Positions 45,581 through 54,527 of a DNA stretch of 64,000 bases are shown here, in pieces. The notes under the pieces were generated by a model. It did no database searches. It saw only the letters and a program-made list of their open reading frames with translations, and had not been told where the DNA came from. Location: contig JAVJOU010000029.1 in assembly GCA_040216635.1 (NCBI GenBank), forward strand, positions 310,001-374,000. The letters are read 5' to 3'. Made by a program: the position numbers and the translations under genes. The DNA is from UBA1479 sp040216635 (GTDB taxonomy: Bacteria; Pseudomonadota; Alphaproteobacteria; Rhodospirillales; Casp-alpha2). Position 1 is the stretch's first letter. Each line of letters starts with the position of its first letter.

Positions 45581-47047
45581 CTAGGGCAAGGGAGTTTCGG
45601 ACGCCACGTTGCGCCCGGCGATCCGCCCGAAGGCCAGGCATTCCCCGATGTTTCCCGTGCCCTGATACAGGTAGCTGTAGATCGATCCCAGTTCACCGGC
45701 ACTGTACAGCCGGGGAATGGGCGTCCGATCCGGCCGCAGGACACGGGCCTCTTCATTACGCCGGGGGCCGCCCTGGGTGTTGATCATGGAAGGCGACAGC
45801 TCCATGGCATAGAACGGCCCCTTGGCAAGCGGGTTCAGCATCAGCTTGCGCCCGAAATCGTCATCCGCCCCGGCGCTGGCCTGGGCGTTCCAGCGTGCAA
45901 CCGTGGCCTCCAGGGTGGCCGGGTCCAGGCCGATAATATCCGCCAGTTCCCGGATGGTCGGCGCCGACTTGATCCAGCCTTTTGCCAGTTCGGCGGAATT
46001 GTCGTCGCTCCAATCATACTGTTCGATGATCGGCGTCCATCCCCGATTGGGCTCTTTATTGTAAAGAGGGGCCGCCGACATCATGTCCTGGTCGAACAGC
46101 ATGAACATGGGGCTGGGTACGTGCATGGGCGACCACACGCCGTTGATCGGCACCTTGCCGTGGCGGTGCTTGAACTTCTCGTCGTAAAAGCGCCTGCCGT
46201 CGGGCCCGACGATGATCATGCCGCCCGGATATTCCTTGGCGAAATGCAGGGCCTGGATCGACATGGTAGCGGGGAATTCCGGTACCTTCAGCCCCATGGA
46301 CGGACCGGCATAGTTGTTCATATGCCAAAGATCCGCCCCCATGGACAGGGCCATGGAGATGCCGTCGCCTTCGTTATAAGGCGTGCCCGACGGATAACAG
46401 CGGGACACACCCGGCAGATAATCGCGGATCATTTCCGGATTGTTTTCGAACCCGCCGCAGGTCAGCACCACACCCCGGCGGGCCTTGATGTAAATCGACT
46501 TGCCGTCCCGTTCGGCGCGCACGCCCAGAATTTCCCGGGTCTCGCCATCCTGGATCAGCTCCCGCCCCGGCATTTCGTATTCAACCGCAATGGCCCGTTC
46601 CAGCACGAAACTTTCGAACCGCTTCCAAGTCAGGGAATAGCCATAGGTCTCGCCGTCATGGAATTTGTGAACACAGTCCGAGCCCGGCAGTTCCGGGTAT
46701 TCGATCCCTTCGGGCTGATGTTGGTGTTCCTGCGGATCGCCGCCCAGGCCGGACAGCCATTCGTTGTTGCGGCTCATTTCCCGCGCCCATGTCTGGATCA
46801 TTGCGTCCGGCACCGGATAAGGCCCGCAAAGGGCTTCCAGATAAGTCGCCGCTTTTTCCGCATCGGACGTGTTCAGGTATCCCTGTGCCGCGATCCGGGT
46901 GTTTCCACCATGATGGCCTTCGGGTGCCTTTTCCAGAATAAGCACCTCGGCGCCCAGATCATGTGCCGTGACGGCGGCGGCAACACCGGCGCCGCCGAAA
47001 CCAAGGACGACGACATCCGTCTCCCTATCCCATTTGCTAGGTTTCAC
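45581..47047 (-). CDS. FAD-dependent oxidoreductase, fumarate reductase/tricarballylate dehydrogenase-like
   Basis: 488 aa from GTG 47047, with AGAGGA 6 nt upstream; the frame continues upstream, but this start gives the FAD motif close to the N-terminus. Dinucleotide fold VVVLGFGGAGVAAAVTAHD at about residues 14-32, then EKAPEGHHGGNTRIAAQG, GVVLTCGGFENN and C-terminal YSAGELGSIYSYLYQGTGNIGECLAFGRIAG. The family oxidises or reduces C-C bonds next to carboxylates or ketones. No signal peptide, so cytoplasmic. It is the last gene of a minus-strand unit with the ThDP enzyme and the DUF3604 protein. Confidence 0.85.
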   Translation of the reverse strand: MKPSKWDRETDVVVLGFGGAGVAAAVTAHDLGAEVLILEKAPEGHHGGNTRIAAQGYLNTSDAEKAATYLEALCGPYPVPDAMIQTWAREMSRNNEWLSGLGGDPQEHQHQPEGIEYPELPGSDCVHKFHDGETYGYSLTWKRFESFVLERAIAVEYEMPGRELIQDGETREILGVRAERDGKSIYIKARRGVVLTCGGFENNPEMIRDYLPGVSRCYPSGTPYNEGDGISMALSMGADLWHMNNYAGPSMGLKVPEFPATMSIQALHFAKEYPGGMIIVGPDGRRFYDEKFKHRHGKVPINGVWSPMHVPSPMFMLFDQDMMSAAPLYNKEPNRGWTPIIEQYDWSDDNSAELAKGWIKSAPTIRELADIIGLDPATLEATVARWNAQASAGADDDFGRKLMLNPLAKGPFYAMELSPSMINTQGGPRRNEEARVLRPDRTPIPRLYSAGELGSIYSYLYQGTGNIGECLAFGRIAGRNVASETPLP

Positions 47048-47079
47048 GTTTAGTCCTCTGTTTTCTTCTTGGATGATGT

Positions 47080-48879
47080 TTAGGGCTCGTACCGTTCGCC
47101 GATTGCCGGCTTGTTGATTCCGATGCCCGGCAGTTCCCACACACCCGCCCCCGGCGGGTTCAGGTCGCCCGCCACATTGGCGTCGATCAGGAAGGGTTTG
47201 TTGGCGGCGACCCCCGCCCGGATGGCATCGCCTAGATCGTCTGCGCGGTCGATGCTGACGCCTTCGACCCCGGCCGAACGCGCCATGGCCGCGAAATCCG
47301 GATTATAGGGCTTGCCCGTTTCCGGGTGGTGGAAGTCCGTCGCCAGTTCGCGTTGGTCCAGATAGCCCCGCTGCAGCCCGCGGATGGAGGCATAGGCGTA
47401 ATTGTTCCAAACCACCCAGACGGCGGGGATGTTGTATTCCACCGCCGTGCCCAGGACGTTGGCATGCATGAAGAACGCCCCATCGCCGCAGACCGACACG
47501 GCCGGGCGGTCCGGCGCCGCCAGCTTGGCCCCCAGCACCCCGCCGACACCGAACCCCATGGGCCCGAACCCGACGGAACCGATCAGCGAATCCGGTCGCG
47601 ACGGCTTGCAGAACTGCAGCAGCCAGTTGTGGTGCACGCCGATATCACTAACCAGGATCGCGTCTTCGGGCAGAGCCTTGTCGATTTCCACCGCCGCGCG
47701 CTGCGGGTTGATCGGCGAGGAATCGTCGGTCATGCCGGGAGCGACGAATTCATCCCACTTGGCTTTGTAGGTTTCGATTTCCGCAAGCCACTTGCGGCGC
47801 GCATCGGCCTTTCCTTCAATGTCAGCCCTGCGGTCGAGTTCCGCGATGATCTGGCGCAGGAAGGTCCGCACATCGGCCATCAGTCCCAATGCAACGGGAT
47901 AATTCCGGCCGATTTCCTCGGGATCGATATCCACATGGATCAGCTGCGTCGGCGGGATGGTGAAGGAATAACCCGGCAGCCAGGAACTGGACGTCCGGTC
48001 ATCGAAGCGCACGCCCAGGGCCAGCAAAACATCCGCCTGGCGGCAGGAATGGTTGGCCTGATAGGTCCCGCCCCGCTGCACCAATCCTAAGGACAGCGGA
48101 TGATCGGCGGGAAGAGCCCCCAGTCCGCTGGCCGAACCGGCAACGGGTATCTGCAGACGTTCAGCCAGGGTCAGCAATTCATCGGCCGCACCGCCATAAC
48201 GCACGCCCTGCCCGACAACGATGACCGGGCGTTCAGCGGAAAGCAGCATGTCCACGGTCTTGACCACGCCTTCCGGATCGGCCCCGCAGCGGGACGAGAT
48301 ATTGGCGGACCATTCCTCAGGCCGCGGTGTTTCCTCGGCCGCCGCTTCCTTGAAAATATCGAACGGCACGTCCAGAACGACCGGCCCCGGCCGCCCCGTG
48401 ACCATCGTTTTCCAGGCTTGGCGCATCATCAACGGAACCTGTTCGCCGCGCGTCGGCTGGTAGACCCGCTTGCAATAGGCCTGAACCGTCGATGGGAAAT
48501 CCGCCTGATAATGGCGGTACAGTTCCTGAAAGGCGCCGCGGCTGAACTGACTTGTCGGCACGTTGCCGGTGATCGCCAGGAACGGCACGGAATCCAAAAA
48601 CGCGTTTCCCAGGCAGATGGGCAGGTTCGATGATCCCGGCCCGCAGGACGTGAAGGTCGCCGTCGGCTGGCCCGTCACCCGGTAATACACATCCGCCATG
48701 AAGCCGGAAATGCTTTCATGGTGGACCGAGATGGTCTTGATGTCGTCCGACCGTTCATGCAGTGCGTCGATGAAGCCGATATTGCCGTGACCGCACAGGC
48801 CGAATACGTACGGAACGTTTTCGCGGATCAGGTAGTCGACCATGACCTGTCCGCCGTTCAAGCGGTTAAGCGAAGACAT
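47080..48879 (-). CDS. thiamine diphosphate-dependent enzyme, acetolactate synthase/Xsc-like
   Basis: 599 aa. Catalytic Glu55 lies in VHHESISGFMADVYY. The TPP motif runs from VCGDGAFFMHANV to VVWNNYAYASIRGLQRGYLD. It differs from the enzyme at 7800-9485, so the two are not recent duplicates. The family includes acetolactate synthase, sulfoacetaldehyde acetyltransferase and several 2-oxoacid decarboxylases. The organosulfur setting makes a carboligase or decarboxylase acting on a sulfonated or sulfated C2-C3 compound plausible, but substrate is not visible. It starts downstream of the DUF3604 gene and 33 nt before the FAD enzyme gene. Confidence 0.85.
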   Translation of the reverse strand: MSSLNRLNGGQVMVDYLIRENVPYVFGLCGHGNIGFIDALHERSDDIKTISVHHESISGFMADVYYRVTGQPTATFTSCGPGSSNLPICLGNAFLDSVPFLAITGNVPTSQFSRGAFQELYRHYQADFPSTVQAYCKRVYQPTRGEQVPLMMRQAWKTMVTGRPGPVVLDVPFDIFKEAAAEETPRPEEWSANISSRCGADPEGVVKTVDMLLSAERPVIVVGQGVRYGGAADELLTLAERLQIPVAGSASGLGALPADHPLSLGLVQRGGTYQANHSCRQADVLLALGVRFDDRTSSSWLPGYSFTIPPTQLIHVDIDPEEIGRNYPVALGLMADVRTFLRQIIAELDRRADIEGKADARRKWLAEIETYKAKWDEFVAPGMTDDSSPINPQRAAVEIDKALPEDAILVSDIGVHHNWLLQFCKPSRPDSLIGSVGFGPMGFGVGGVLGAKLAAPDRPAVSVCGDGAFFMHANVLGTAVEYNIPAVWVVWNNYAYASIRGLQRGYLDQRELATDFHHPETGKPYNPDFAAMARSAGVEGVSIDRADDLGDAIRAGVAANKPFLIDANVAGDLNPPGAGVWELPGIGINKPAIGERYEP

Positions 48880-48997
48880 GTAAACGGTGATCCCCCCGAA
48901 TTCGAACTCTTTGGTTCGCTACCCGGCCGTATACGCGGCCGACTGCGGGCATCCCAATCCGCCCACAGCCTTCAGGTTACAGGATCAAAGGCGCGGT

Positions 48998-51328
48998 TTA
49001 CAACTTTCGGCAGACATAGATCGGGGACGTCCAGGCGCGCGTGCCGTCTTCCTGCGTCAGGCGAATGAACAAGGCATTGTCCTTGTCGTCCTTGAGGTCG
49101 ATTTTGCGCGAGAACGAAACCTTGCGGTGCGGATTATCGTCAGGCAGGCGGAAGACCTTGAGGAACCGGGGAAGGATGCCCGACTTGTCGAACATTTCGT
49201 CCTCCAGGCCGATGTCTTCCAACGGCACACCGCATTGCACCAGCGGCGTTTCGATCTTCAAGGTCCCGCCCCAGGCATCCTTGACCCACATGTCGAAGCC
49301 GGCGAAGTTGCCCGTGGTCAGCGACATCCATTTAAGCGCCGTTTCCGACGTCTGCTCCAACACCTTTTCCGGGTTGAAGAAGTTGAAGGCCTGGGCGCGG
49401 ACGATTTCATTATCCTGCACATGGGCCGTGCCGTCCCAGATGACCTGGCGGAAGCGGCCGCGGTATTCGGCCCCTTCCCAATGCACACGGATGCGGGCAC
49501 CCAGGTCTTCCTGGCCATAAGGGCGAACCGTTTCAACCAGATCGCGGCCGTTGAAGATATCGACCCGTTCGATCGGTGCCGCCGCCAGGATATCCACATC
49601 CAACTGCACCCCGCCGTCCGGCAGATGGACGATATCGCCCATCATGGCGTCCTGGGCCTGGGCGCCTTGCGGCGGTGTCGGATAATCGAGCGCCGGATCG
49701 TCGTGATAAAGCGTCCCCGGCTGATCGAACCGGGCCTTCACGTCGATCACCATACGGCTGCCGTGGCCGCCGGTGGTGGCGTAATGGCGGCGTTTACGGA
49801 TGCAGTCGAACAGCGCTTCACGCGTCAGTTCCGGCATCAGCATACAGGTCAGCCCGCCGACGGCCCCGAACAGGGATGCGCCGGGATAGCTGGCCCCCGG
49901 GCGCCCCTTGTGCCCGTCCGAATTGGCGACGATACCGGTGCGATATCCCATGTCGAGGGCGTCTTCGACCAGCCATTCGAAAGTCCCCCAGGAAGAATGA
50001 ATTTCCATGGATTTTTCGAACCGGCCGTCGTGCGCCATTTTCACGTCGGCATAGCGGCCGCCGCAATGGGCATAGGTCACGACATCCCATTCTTCGTCCT
50101 TGGCCAGGGCCTCGAACAGGTCGCCTGCCGTATTGCAGTCGGTGGCAAGGTCCGATTTGTCTTCGACCAAGGCATGGGACGACCGGCGGATAACCCGGTC
50201 CTTCGAGGGATAGAAGATGTTGCGGTCACCGCCCAGCGCCGTATTGCCCGACCATTCATAGCCGAGCGGGGCCAGGAATTTTCCCGGTTCGTTGAATTCC
50301 TCGCACAAATTGTCGAGATGCGACCAAAACCCCTTGGTGATCTGGAAATCGTTGCCTTGGTGCCCGGTGGCGTCAACGAAAGCGCGGTCGCGGGCAAATT
50401 CGAAAAATTCCCGCGCCGTGCCCGTGCCGATGGTTTCTTCCGATTGACCATGCAGATCGACCCAATAGGGTTTCAGGTCCAGCTTACTTTGGATCAAAAG
50501 CGGATTGGCGCGAAAGACCTCAGCGCCGGCATCATCTTCGAACCAGATCTGTACGGCACCGTCGCTGTCGACGCTCAACCCTTCGACCACGGTCGCGAAA
50601 GAACCCGGCTTGATCGCAATCGTTTCCGGCAGGCCCGTCACGGGGCGCGAGCTTTTAACCTTGAACGTCACGTCGCATTGGTCGGACGGATTGCCCCAGG
50701 TGTCTTCGCCCTTGATCTTCAGATCAAAGGCCTCGCCCGCCCGGCGCGCGGTCGGCACCACGGCGGCATAGATCGCGGGCTTGCCCGGCACGACCCGGAT
50801 GACCGGCTGCACGGGCAGGGCCTGATAATTGGCGGTGGCGATGGGATCGACCAACACGCGGAATTCAAGGCTGTCTTCGCAGAAAGTCTGCAGCCGCATG
50901 CCCTGCGATCCGCCCGACGTTTCACCGAAGGTAATGGTGATGGTATCCCCTTCCTTCATGAAGCCCTTCACCACCTTGATATAAAGGGCACGGTCCCATG
51001 GCCGCACGTTGCCCTTCGGGTCGTAGCGGGTTTCCAGCACGGCGTTGTTGGAAGCCTCGATGGTCGTGTAATTGCGCCAGGTCGGGTCCTCGAATTGCGG
51101 GCGGCTTTGGTCGGACGCAAAGCGGAAGCAGACCCGCATGGAGGCACTATCGTCCATGCCGTATTTGCCGCAGGTATAGACCAGCTTGAAGGTTTGCCAT
51201 GATCCCGCCTCGAAGGCGCCGGACGGCGTCAGAACGGCATGTCCCAATTCATCGGGTGCAATGGGCGATTCGATGGTCGAGCTGGAATTAAGCGCCCCCT
51301 GCCCACCTTCCTCGTGCTGGTCGAGCAT
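48998..51328 (-). CDS. DUF3604 / PHP-like metal-dependent protein
   Basis: 776 aa from ATG 51328, with AGGAGG 7 nt upstream. About 270 N-terminal residues look beta-rich; a PHP-like metal domain follows (VDLHGQSEETIGTGTAREFFEFARD at about 285-310, GYEWSGNTALGGDRNIFY, THAHCGGRY-type YAHCGGRYADVK, and IVANSDGHKGRPGASYPG). HGQS and SDGH match the metal-binding positions of the PHP/DUF3604 family. Such domains hydrolyse phosphoester or amide-type bonds, but DUF3604 members have no settled substrate. It is first in its unit and shares the repeat-rich 51.4 kb control region with the importer operon. Confidence 0.85.
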   Translation of the reverse strand: MLDQHEEGGQGALNSSSTIESPIAPDELGHAVLTPSGAFEAGSWQTFKLVYTCGKYGMDDSASMRVCFRFASDQSRPQFEDPTWRNYTTIEASNNAVLETRYDPKGNVRPWDRALYIKVVKGFMKEGDTITITFGETSGGSQGMRLQTFCEDSLEFRVLVDPIATANYQALPVQPVIRVVPGKPAIYAAVVPTARRAGEAFDLKIKGEDTWGNPSDQCDVTFKVKSSRPVTGLPETIAIKPGSFATVVEGLSVDSDGAVQIWFEDDAGAEVFRANPLLIQSKLDLKPYWVDLHGQSEETIGTGTAREFFEFARDRAFVDATGHQGNDFQITKGFWSHLDNLCEEFNEPGKFLAPLGYEWSGNTALGGDRNIFYPSKDRVIRRSSHALVEDKSDLATDCNTAGDLFEALAKDEEWDVVTYAHCGGRYADVKMAHDGRFEKSMEIHSSWGTFEWLVEDALDMGYRTGIVANSDGHKGRPGASYPGASLFGAVGGLTCMLMPELTREALFDCIRKRRHYATTGGHGSRMVIDVKARFDQPGTLYHDDPALDYPTPPQGAQAQDAMMGDIVHLPDGGVQLDVDILAAAPIERVDIFNGRDLVETVRPYGQEDLGARIRVHWEGAEYRGRFRQVIWDGTAHVQDNEIVRAQAFNFFNPEKVLEQTSETALKWMSLTTGNFAGFDMWVKDAWGGTLKIETPLVQCGVPLEDIGLEDEMFDKSGILPRFLKVFRLPDDNPHRKVSFSRKIDLKDDKDNALFIRLTQEDGTRAWTSPIYVCRKL

Positions 51329-51723
51329 ATTGTTTCCTCCTGGACCTATCTTGGTCCTCTTTGCCTAAATTAGCGTTCTCTTGAAAGCCGCCGGCGCCGG
51401 TCAAGAGCGCCCTTGTCACGCAAGAGCTTCAAGCCCCCGTTAAAACTATATCGTAATGGCCGGGTACTATATCGGGATTGGAATCTAAAAACTATATAGG
51501 AATATCCGAAAAATCCCGATAGTCTTGGAAACTGTGATGCCAGGGACGACCAAAATGAATGAGGTTCCGCAGATCCGCGTTGAAATTCCCAGGGGGCTGG
51601 GAAGCGGATGTCGGCGGAACGCTATTTGTCCCAACCGATCGGATAACGAAGTCCGGCGGCGATACACAAGCATCACATCACCCTCAGTTTGACAGTCCAT
51701 GCATCGTCAGGGAGGACGAAAAT
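51329..51723. promoter_or_regulatory. divergent control region with ACTATAT repeats
   Basis: 395-bp gap between the minus-strand DUF3604 unit and the plus-strand importer unit. Three direct copies of ACTATAT-type sites stand at 51445-51453 (ACTATATCG), 51466-51474 (ACTATATCG) and 51491-51499 (ACTATATAG), spaced 21 and 25 bp. ATCGGGATT (51471-51479) is also inverted at 51512-51520 (AATCCCGAT), followed by AG. The 21-bp spacing is two helical turns, as expected for cooperative binding. The same ACTATATAG core makes the palindrome by the GntR gene at 62.01 kb. Some copies could double as -10 elements (TATAGT on the minus strand). Confidence 0.6.
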
Positions 51724-52767
51724 ATGACCAAAACTTCAATCTCAAGGAAAACAGCGACTGCCGCCGTATGCGGCGCCGTCGCGCTCGCCATGACGGCGGG
51801 AAGCGCCGCCCCGGCCTGGGCGGAAGCGGACGAAGTCCGTTTTGCCCAGCAATTCGGGCTGCTGTATCTGCCCATGCACGTCGTCGTCGACAAGAAACTG
51901 GTCGAAACCTGCGCCAAGGATGCCGGCCTGGGCGACGTTAAAATCACCATGCACCGCTTCTCGGGCGGTGCCGCCGTGAACCAGGCCCTGTTGTCCAACA
52001 ACGTCGACTTCGCCGCCGGCGGCGTCGGCCCGCTTCTTAAGCTGTGGGACAAAACCAAAGGCCGCATCAACGTCAAGGCCATGACGACCCTGTCGGCCAT
52101 GCCGCTGAAGCTCAACACCAACGATGACCGGGTCAAGAAGCTGGAAGACTACGTCGGTCTGACGGATCACAAAATCTCCACCCCGTCGGTGAAGGTGTCG
52201 ATCCAGGCTGTGGTTCTGCAGATGGCCGCGGCCAAGAAATGGGGCCCGGACAACGCCTTCAAGCTGGATGACATGACCGTTTCCATGAAGCACCCGTCCG
52301 CCATGGCGGCGCTGCTGGCCGGCGGTCAGGCCGTGAAAAGCCATTTCGCGACCCTGCCCACATCCTACGCCGAACTGAAAAGCGGCAAGGTCAAGATGGT
52401 GATGTCGTCCTATGACGTTCTCGGCGGCGAGCACACCACGGTCGCCATGTACAACACTGAGAAATGGAAGAACGAAAATCCCAAGCTCTATAAATGTGTT
52501 TGGACGTCCTTCCGGACCGCCATGAAGTGGATCAACGACAACAAGAAGGATGCGGCCGCACTCTTCCACCGCTTCACCAAGTCCAAGCTGAAGATCGAAG
52601 ACATCGAAGGCATGGTCGGCGACGTCAACGAAATGCATTATTCGTTGAAACCCCAACGCACCATGGAGTTCGCCAAGTTCATGCACTCCATCGGCGCCAT
52701 CAAGAACATGCCGGCAAGCTGGAAAGACTATTACTGGGAAAACAACTACGACCAGGAAGGCAGCTAA
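51724..52767 (+). CDS. TauA/SsuA-like ABC transporter substrate-binding protein
   Basis: 347 aa from ATG 51724, with GGGAGG 8 nt upstream. Signal peptide at about residues 1-33 (cleavage after APAWA), so periplasmic. The mature protein follows the nitrate/sulfonate/taurine (NMT1-like) binding fold: VRFAQQFGLLYLPMHVVVDKK, RFSGGAAVNQALLSNNVDFAAGGVGPLL, HPSAMAALLAGGQAVKSHFAT. The ligand cannot be read off. It heads a four-gene importer operon that continues into a TauD-family gene, which points to an organosulfur ligand. Confidence 0.88.
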   Translation: MTKTSISRKTATAAVCGAVALAMTAGSAAPAWAEADEVRFAQQFGLLYLPMHVVVDKKLVETCAKDAGLGDVKITMHRFSGGAAVNQALLSNNVDFAAGGVGPLLKLWDKTKGRINVKAMTTLSAMPLKLNTNDDRVKKLEDYVGLTDHKISTPSVKVSIQAVVLQMAAAKKWGPDNAFKLDDMTVSMKHPSAMAALLAGGQAVKSHFATLPTSYAELKSGKVKMVMSSYDVLGGEHTTVAMYNTEKWKNENPKLYKCVWTSFRTAMKWINDNKKDAAALFHRFTKSKLKIEDIEGMVGDVNEMHYSLKPQRTMEFAKFMHSIGAIKNMPASWKDYYWENNYDQEGS

Positions 52768-52770
52768 CTT

Positions 52771-53631
52771 ATGGATCAAGGCGCCCACACCGCGGCGGGG
52801 GACACCCCCGCCGCGGCCGCCGTTGACCCCATTCTGGACGTTGACGGTGTAACCCTTCAGTACAAAACCAAAGAGCACCTGATCACCGCGACCTATCGGG
52901 TCGGTTTCAAGGTCTACCCTGCCGACCGGTTCGTCCTTTTGGGACCGTCCGGCTGCGGCAAATCAACCCTGCTTAAGGGTGTCGCCGGGTATTTGAAGCC
53001 GGTCGAAGGCAACATGCGGCTCAAAGGTGTGGACATCAAGGAGCCCGGCCCCGACCGGGTCATGGTGTTCCAGGAGTTCGATCAGCTTCTCCCCTGGAAG
53101 ACCGTGAAACAAAACATCACCTTCGCGTTGATGAACGGCGGCAAATGCAAGACCCAGGCGGAAGCCGATGAAGTCGCCATGCAGTACATCAAGAAGGTGA
53201 AGCTCGACCGCTTCGAAGACACCTATCCGCATATGCTGTCCGGCGGCATGAAACAGCGTGTCGCGATCGCCCGCGGCATGGCCATGGAACCGGATATCCT
53301 GCTGATGGATGAACCTTTCGCGGCATTGGACGCTCTGACCCGGCGTCAAATGCAGGAAGAGCTTCTGCAATTGTGGGATGACACGCGTTTCACCGTGCTG
53401 TTCGTCACGCACTCCATCGAAGAAGCGCTGATCGTCGGATCCCGCATTCTGGTCTTGTCGCCGCACCCGGGCCAGGTCAAAGCGGAACTGAACGCTCACC
53501 ACCTGAACCACGACAACACGGGCGATCCGGCATTCGGGGAACTGCAGTCCAAGATCCATGACATGCTGTTCGCGGATCGGATTCTCGAAGACGAACTGGC
53601 GGCGGCGGCGGAAGGAGCTCAAAATTCATGA
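52771..53631 (+). CDS. TauB/SsuB-like ABC transporter ATP-binding protein
   Basis: 286 aa. Walker A GPSGCGKST, Q-loop VFQEFDQLLPWKTVKQN (LPW is typical of the nitrate/sulfonate/taurine class), signature LSGGMKQRVAIARGMAM, Walker B LLMDEPFAALDALTR and switch His in THSIEEALIVG. Family length is about 250-290. It starts three bases after the substrate-binding gene's stop and overlaps the first permease start by ATGA. Confidence 0.93.
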   Translation: MDQGAHTAAGDTPAAAAVDPILDVDGVTLQYKTKEHLITATYRVGFKVYPADRFVLLGPSGCGKSTLLKGVAGYLKPVEGNMRLKGVDIKEPGPDRVMVFQEFDQLLPWKTVKQNITFALMNGGKCKTQAEADEVAMQYIKKVKLDRFEDTYPHMLSGGMKQRVAIARGMAMEPDILLMDEPFAALDALTRRQMQEELLQLWDDTRFTVLFVTHSIEEALIVGSRILVLSPHPGQVKAELNAHHLNHDNTGDPAFGELQSKIHDMLFADRILEDELAAAAEGAQNS

Positions 53632-54527
53632 GCACCGTTTCCGAAACCGTTATCCGTCCCGAATTCGAAGCCGATGACCTGGGCGAAGCATCGCACGCCG
53701 ATGTCGCACGCAAGCTGACGCTTTGGGAAAAACTCATCGACTTGGACGGGGTGCGCAAGCTCTCCATCCTGCTGGTCCTGATGTTCGCCTGGGAATTCTA
53801 CACCCGCATCTCGGGTGTTTCGGAGCTGATCCTGCCCAAGTTCTCCGACACGGCCATGGCGCTCTATGACGCGGTGGTCAACGATCAGCTGCTGATCATG
53901 ATCAAGAACTCGCTGACGGTCCTGCTCACGGGCTATGTGATCGGCCTGGTCATCGCGACCCTGCTGACCACGGCCGCGATCATGACCCGGTTCGGCAACG
54001 ATGTGCTGTCGACGCTGACGGCCATGCTCAACCCGCTTCCGGCCATTGCCCTGCTGCCGCTCGCCCTGTTGTGGTTCGGGCTCGGCTCCGCCTCGGTCGT
54101 CTTTACCCTGCTGCATTCGGTCATCTGGCCGGTCGCCCTGAACGCCCATACGGGCTTCATGGGGGTGTCCGACACGCAGCGCATGGTCGGCCGAAACTAC
54201 GGCCTGCGCGGCGTCACCTATGTGACCAAGCTTTTGATCCCGGCGGCCTTCCCGTCGATCTTGATGGGACTGAAGGTCGGCTGGGCCTATGCCTGGCGGA
54301 CGCTGATCGCGGCCGAACTGGTGTTCGGCGGCGCCATCGCCGACACATCGGGCACACAATCGGGCGGTCTTGGCTGGTTCGTGTTTTCCAGCCAGATGGA
54401 CATGCAGATTCCCTATGTCTTTGCCGGTCTGTTCACGGTGATCCTGGTCGGCGTGATCGTTGAAAGCCTGATTTTCTCGACCATCGAAGCACGCACCATT
54501 CGTCGATGGGGGATGCAATCATCATGA
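53628..54527 (+). CDS. TauC/SsuC-like ABC transporter permease 1
   Basis: 299 aa inner-membrane permease. An N-terminal cytoplasmic leader (VIRPEFEADDLGEASHADVA) precedes about six hydrophobic helices. The EAA-type coupling loop is ARNYGLRGVTYVTKLLIPAAFPSILMGLKVG. It begins within the ATPase stop and ends overlapping permease 2 by four bases. Residues of the leader are repeated in permease 2, showing tandem duplication. Confidence 0.92.
   Translation: MSTVSETVIRPEFEADDLGEASHADVARKLTLWEKLIDLDGVRKLSILLVLMFAWEFYTRISGVSELILPKFSDTAMALYDAVVNDQLLIMIKNSLTVLLTGYVIGLVIATLLTTAAIMTRFGNDVLSTLTAMLNPLPAIALLPLALLWFGLGSASVVFTLLHSVIWPVALNAHTGFMGVSDTQRMVGRNYGLRGVTYVTKLLIPAAFPSILMGLKVGWAYAWRTLIAAELVFGGAIADTSGTQSGGLGWFVFSSQMDMQIPYVFAGLFTVILVGVIVESLIFSTIEARTIRRWGMQSS

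Noticed and set aside
48924..48941. CGGCCG-TATACG-CGGCCG hairpin between DUF3604 and ThDP genes
   Set aside because: No U-tract follows on either strand, so it is not a convincing terminator; at most a processing or pausing site.
48887..51202. 771-aa open frame on the plus strand
   Set aside because: Antisense to the DUF3604 gene, which has clear motifs and a strong SD.
51538..51693. 51-codon frame in the 51.4 kb control region
   Set aside because: No ribosome site and Arg-rich composition without a recognisable pattern; probably chance in the leader of the importer operon.
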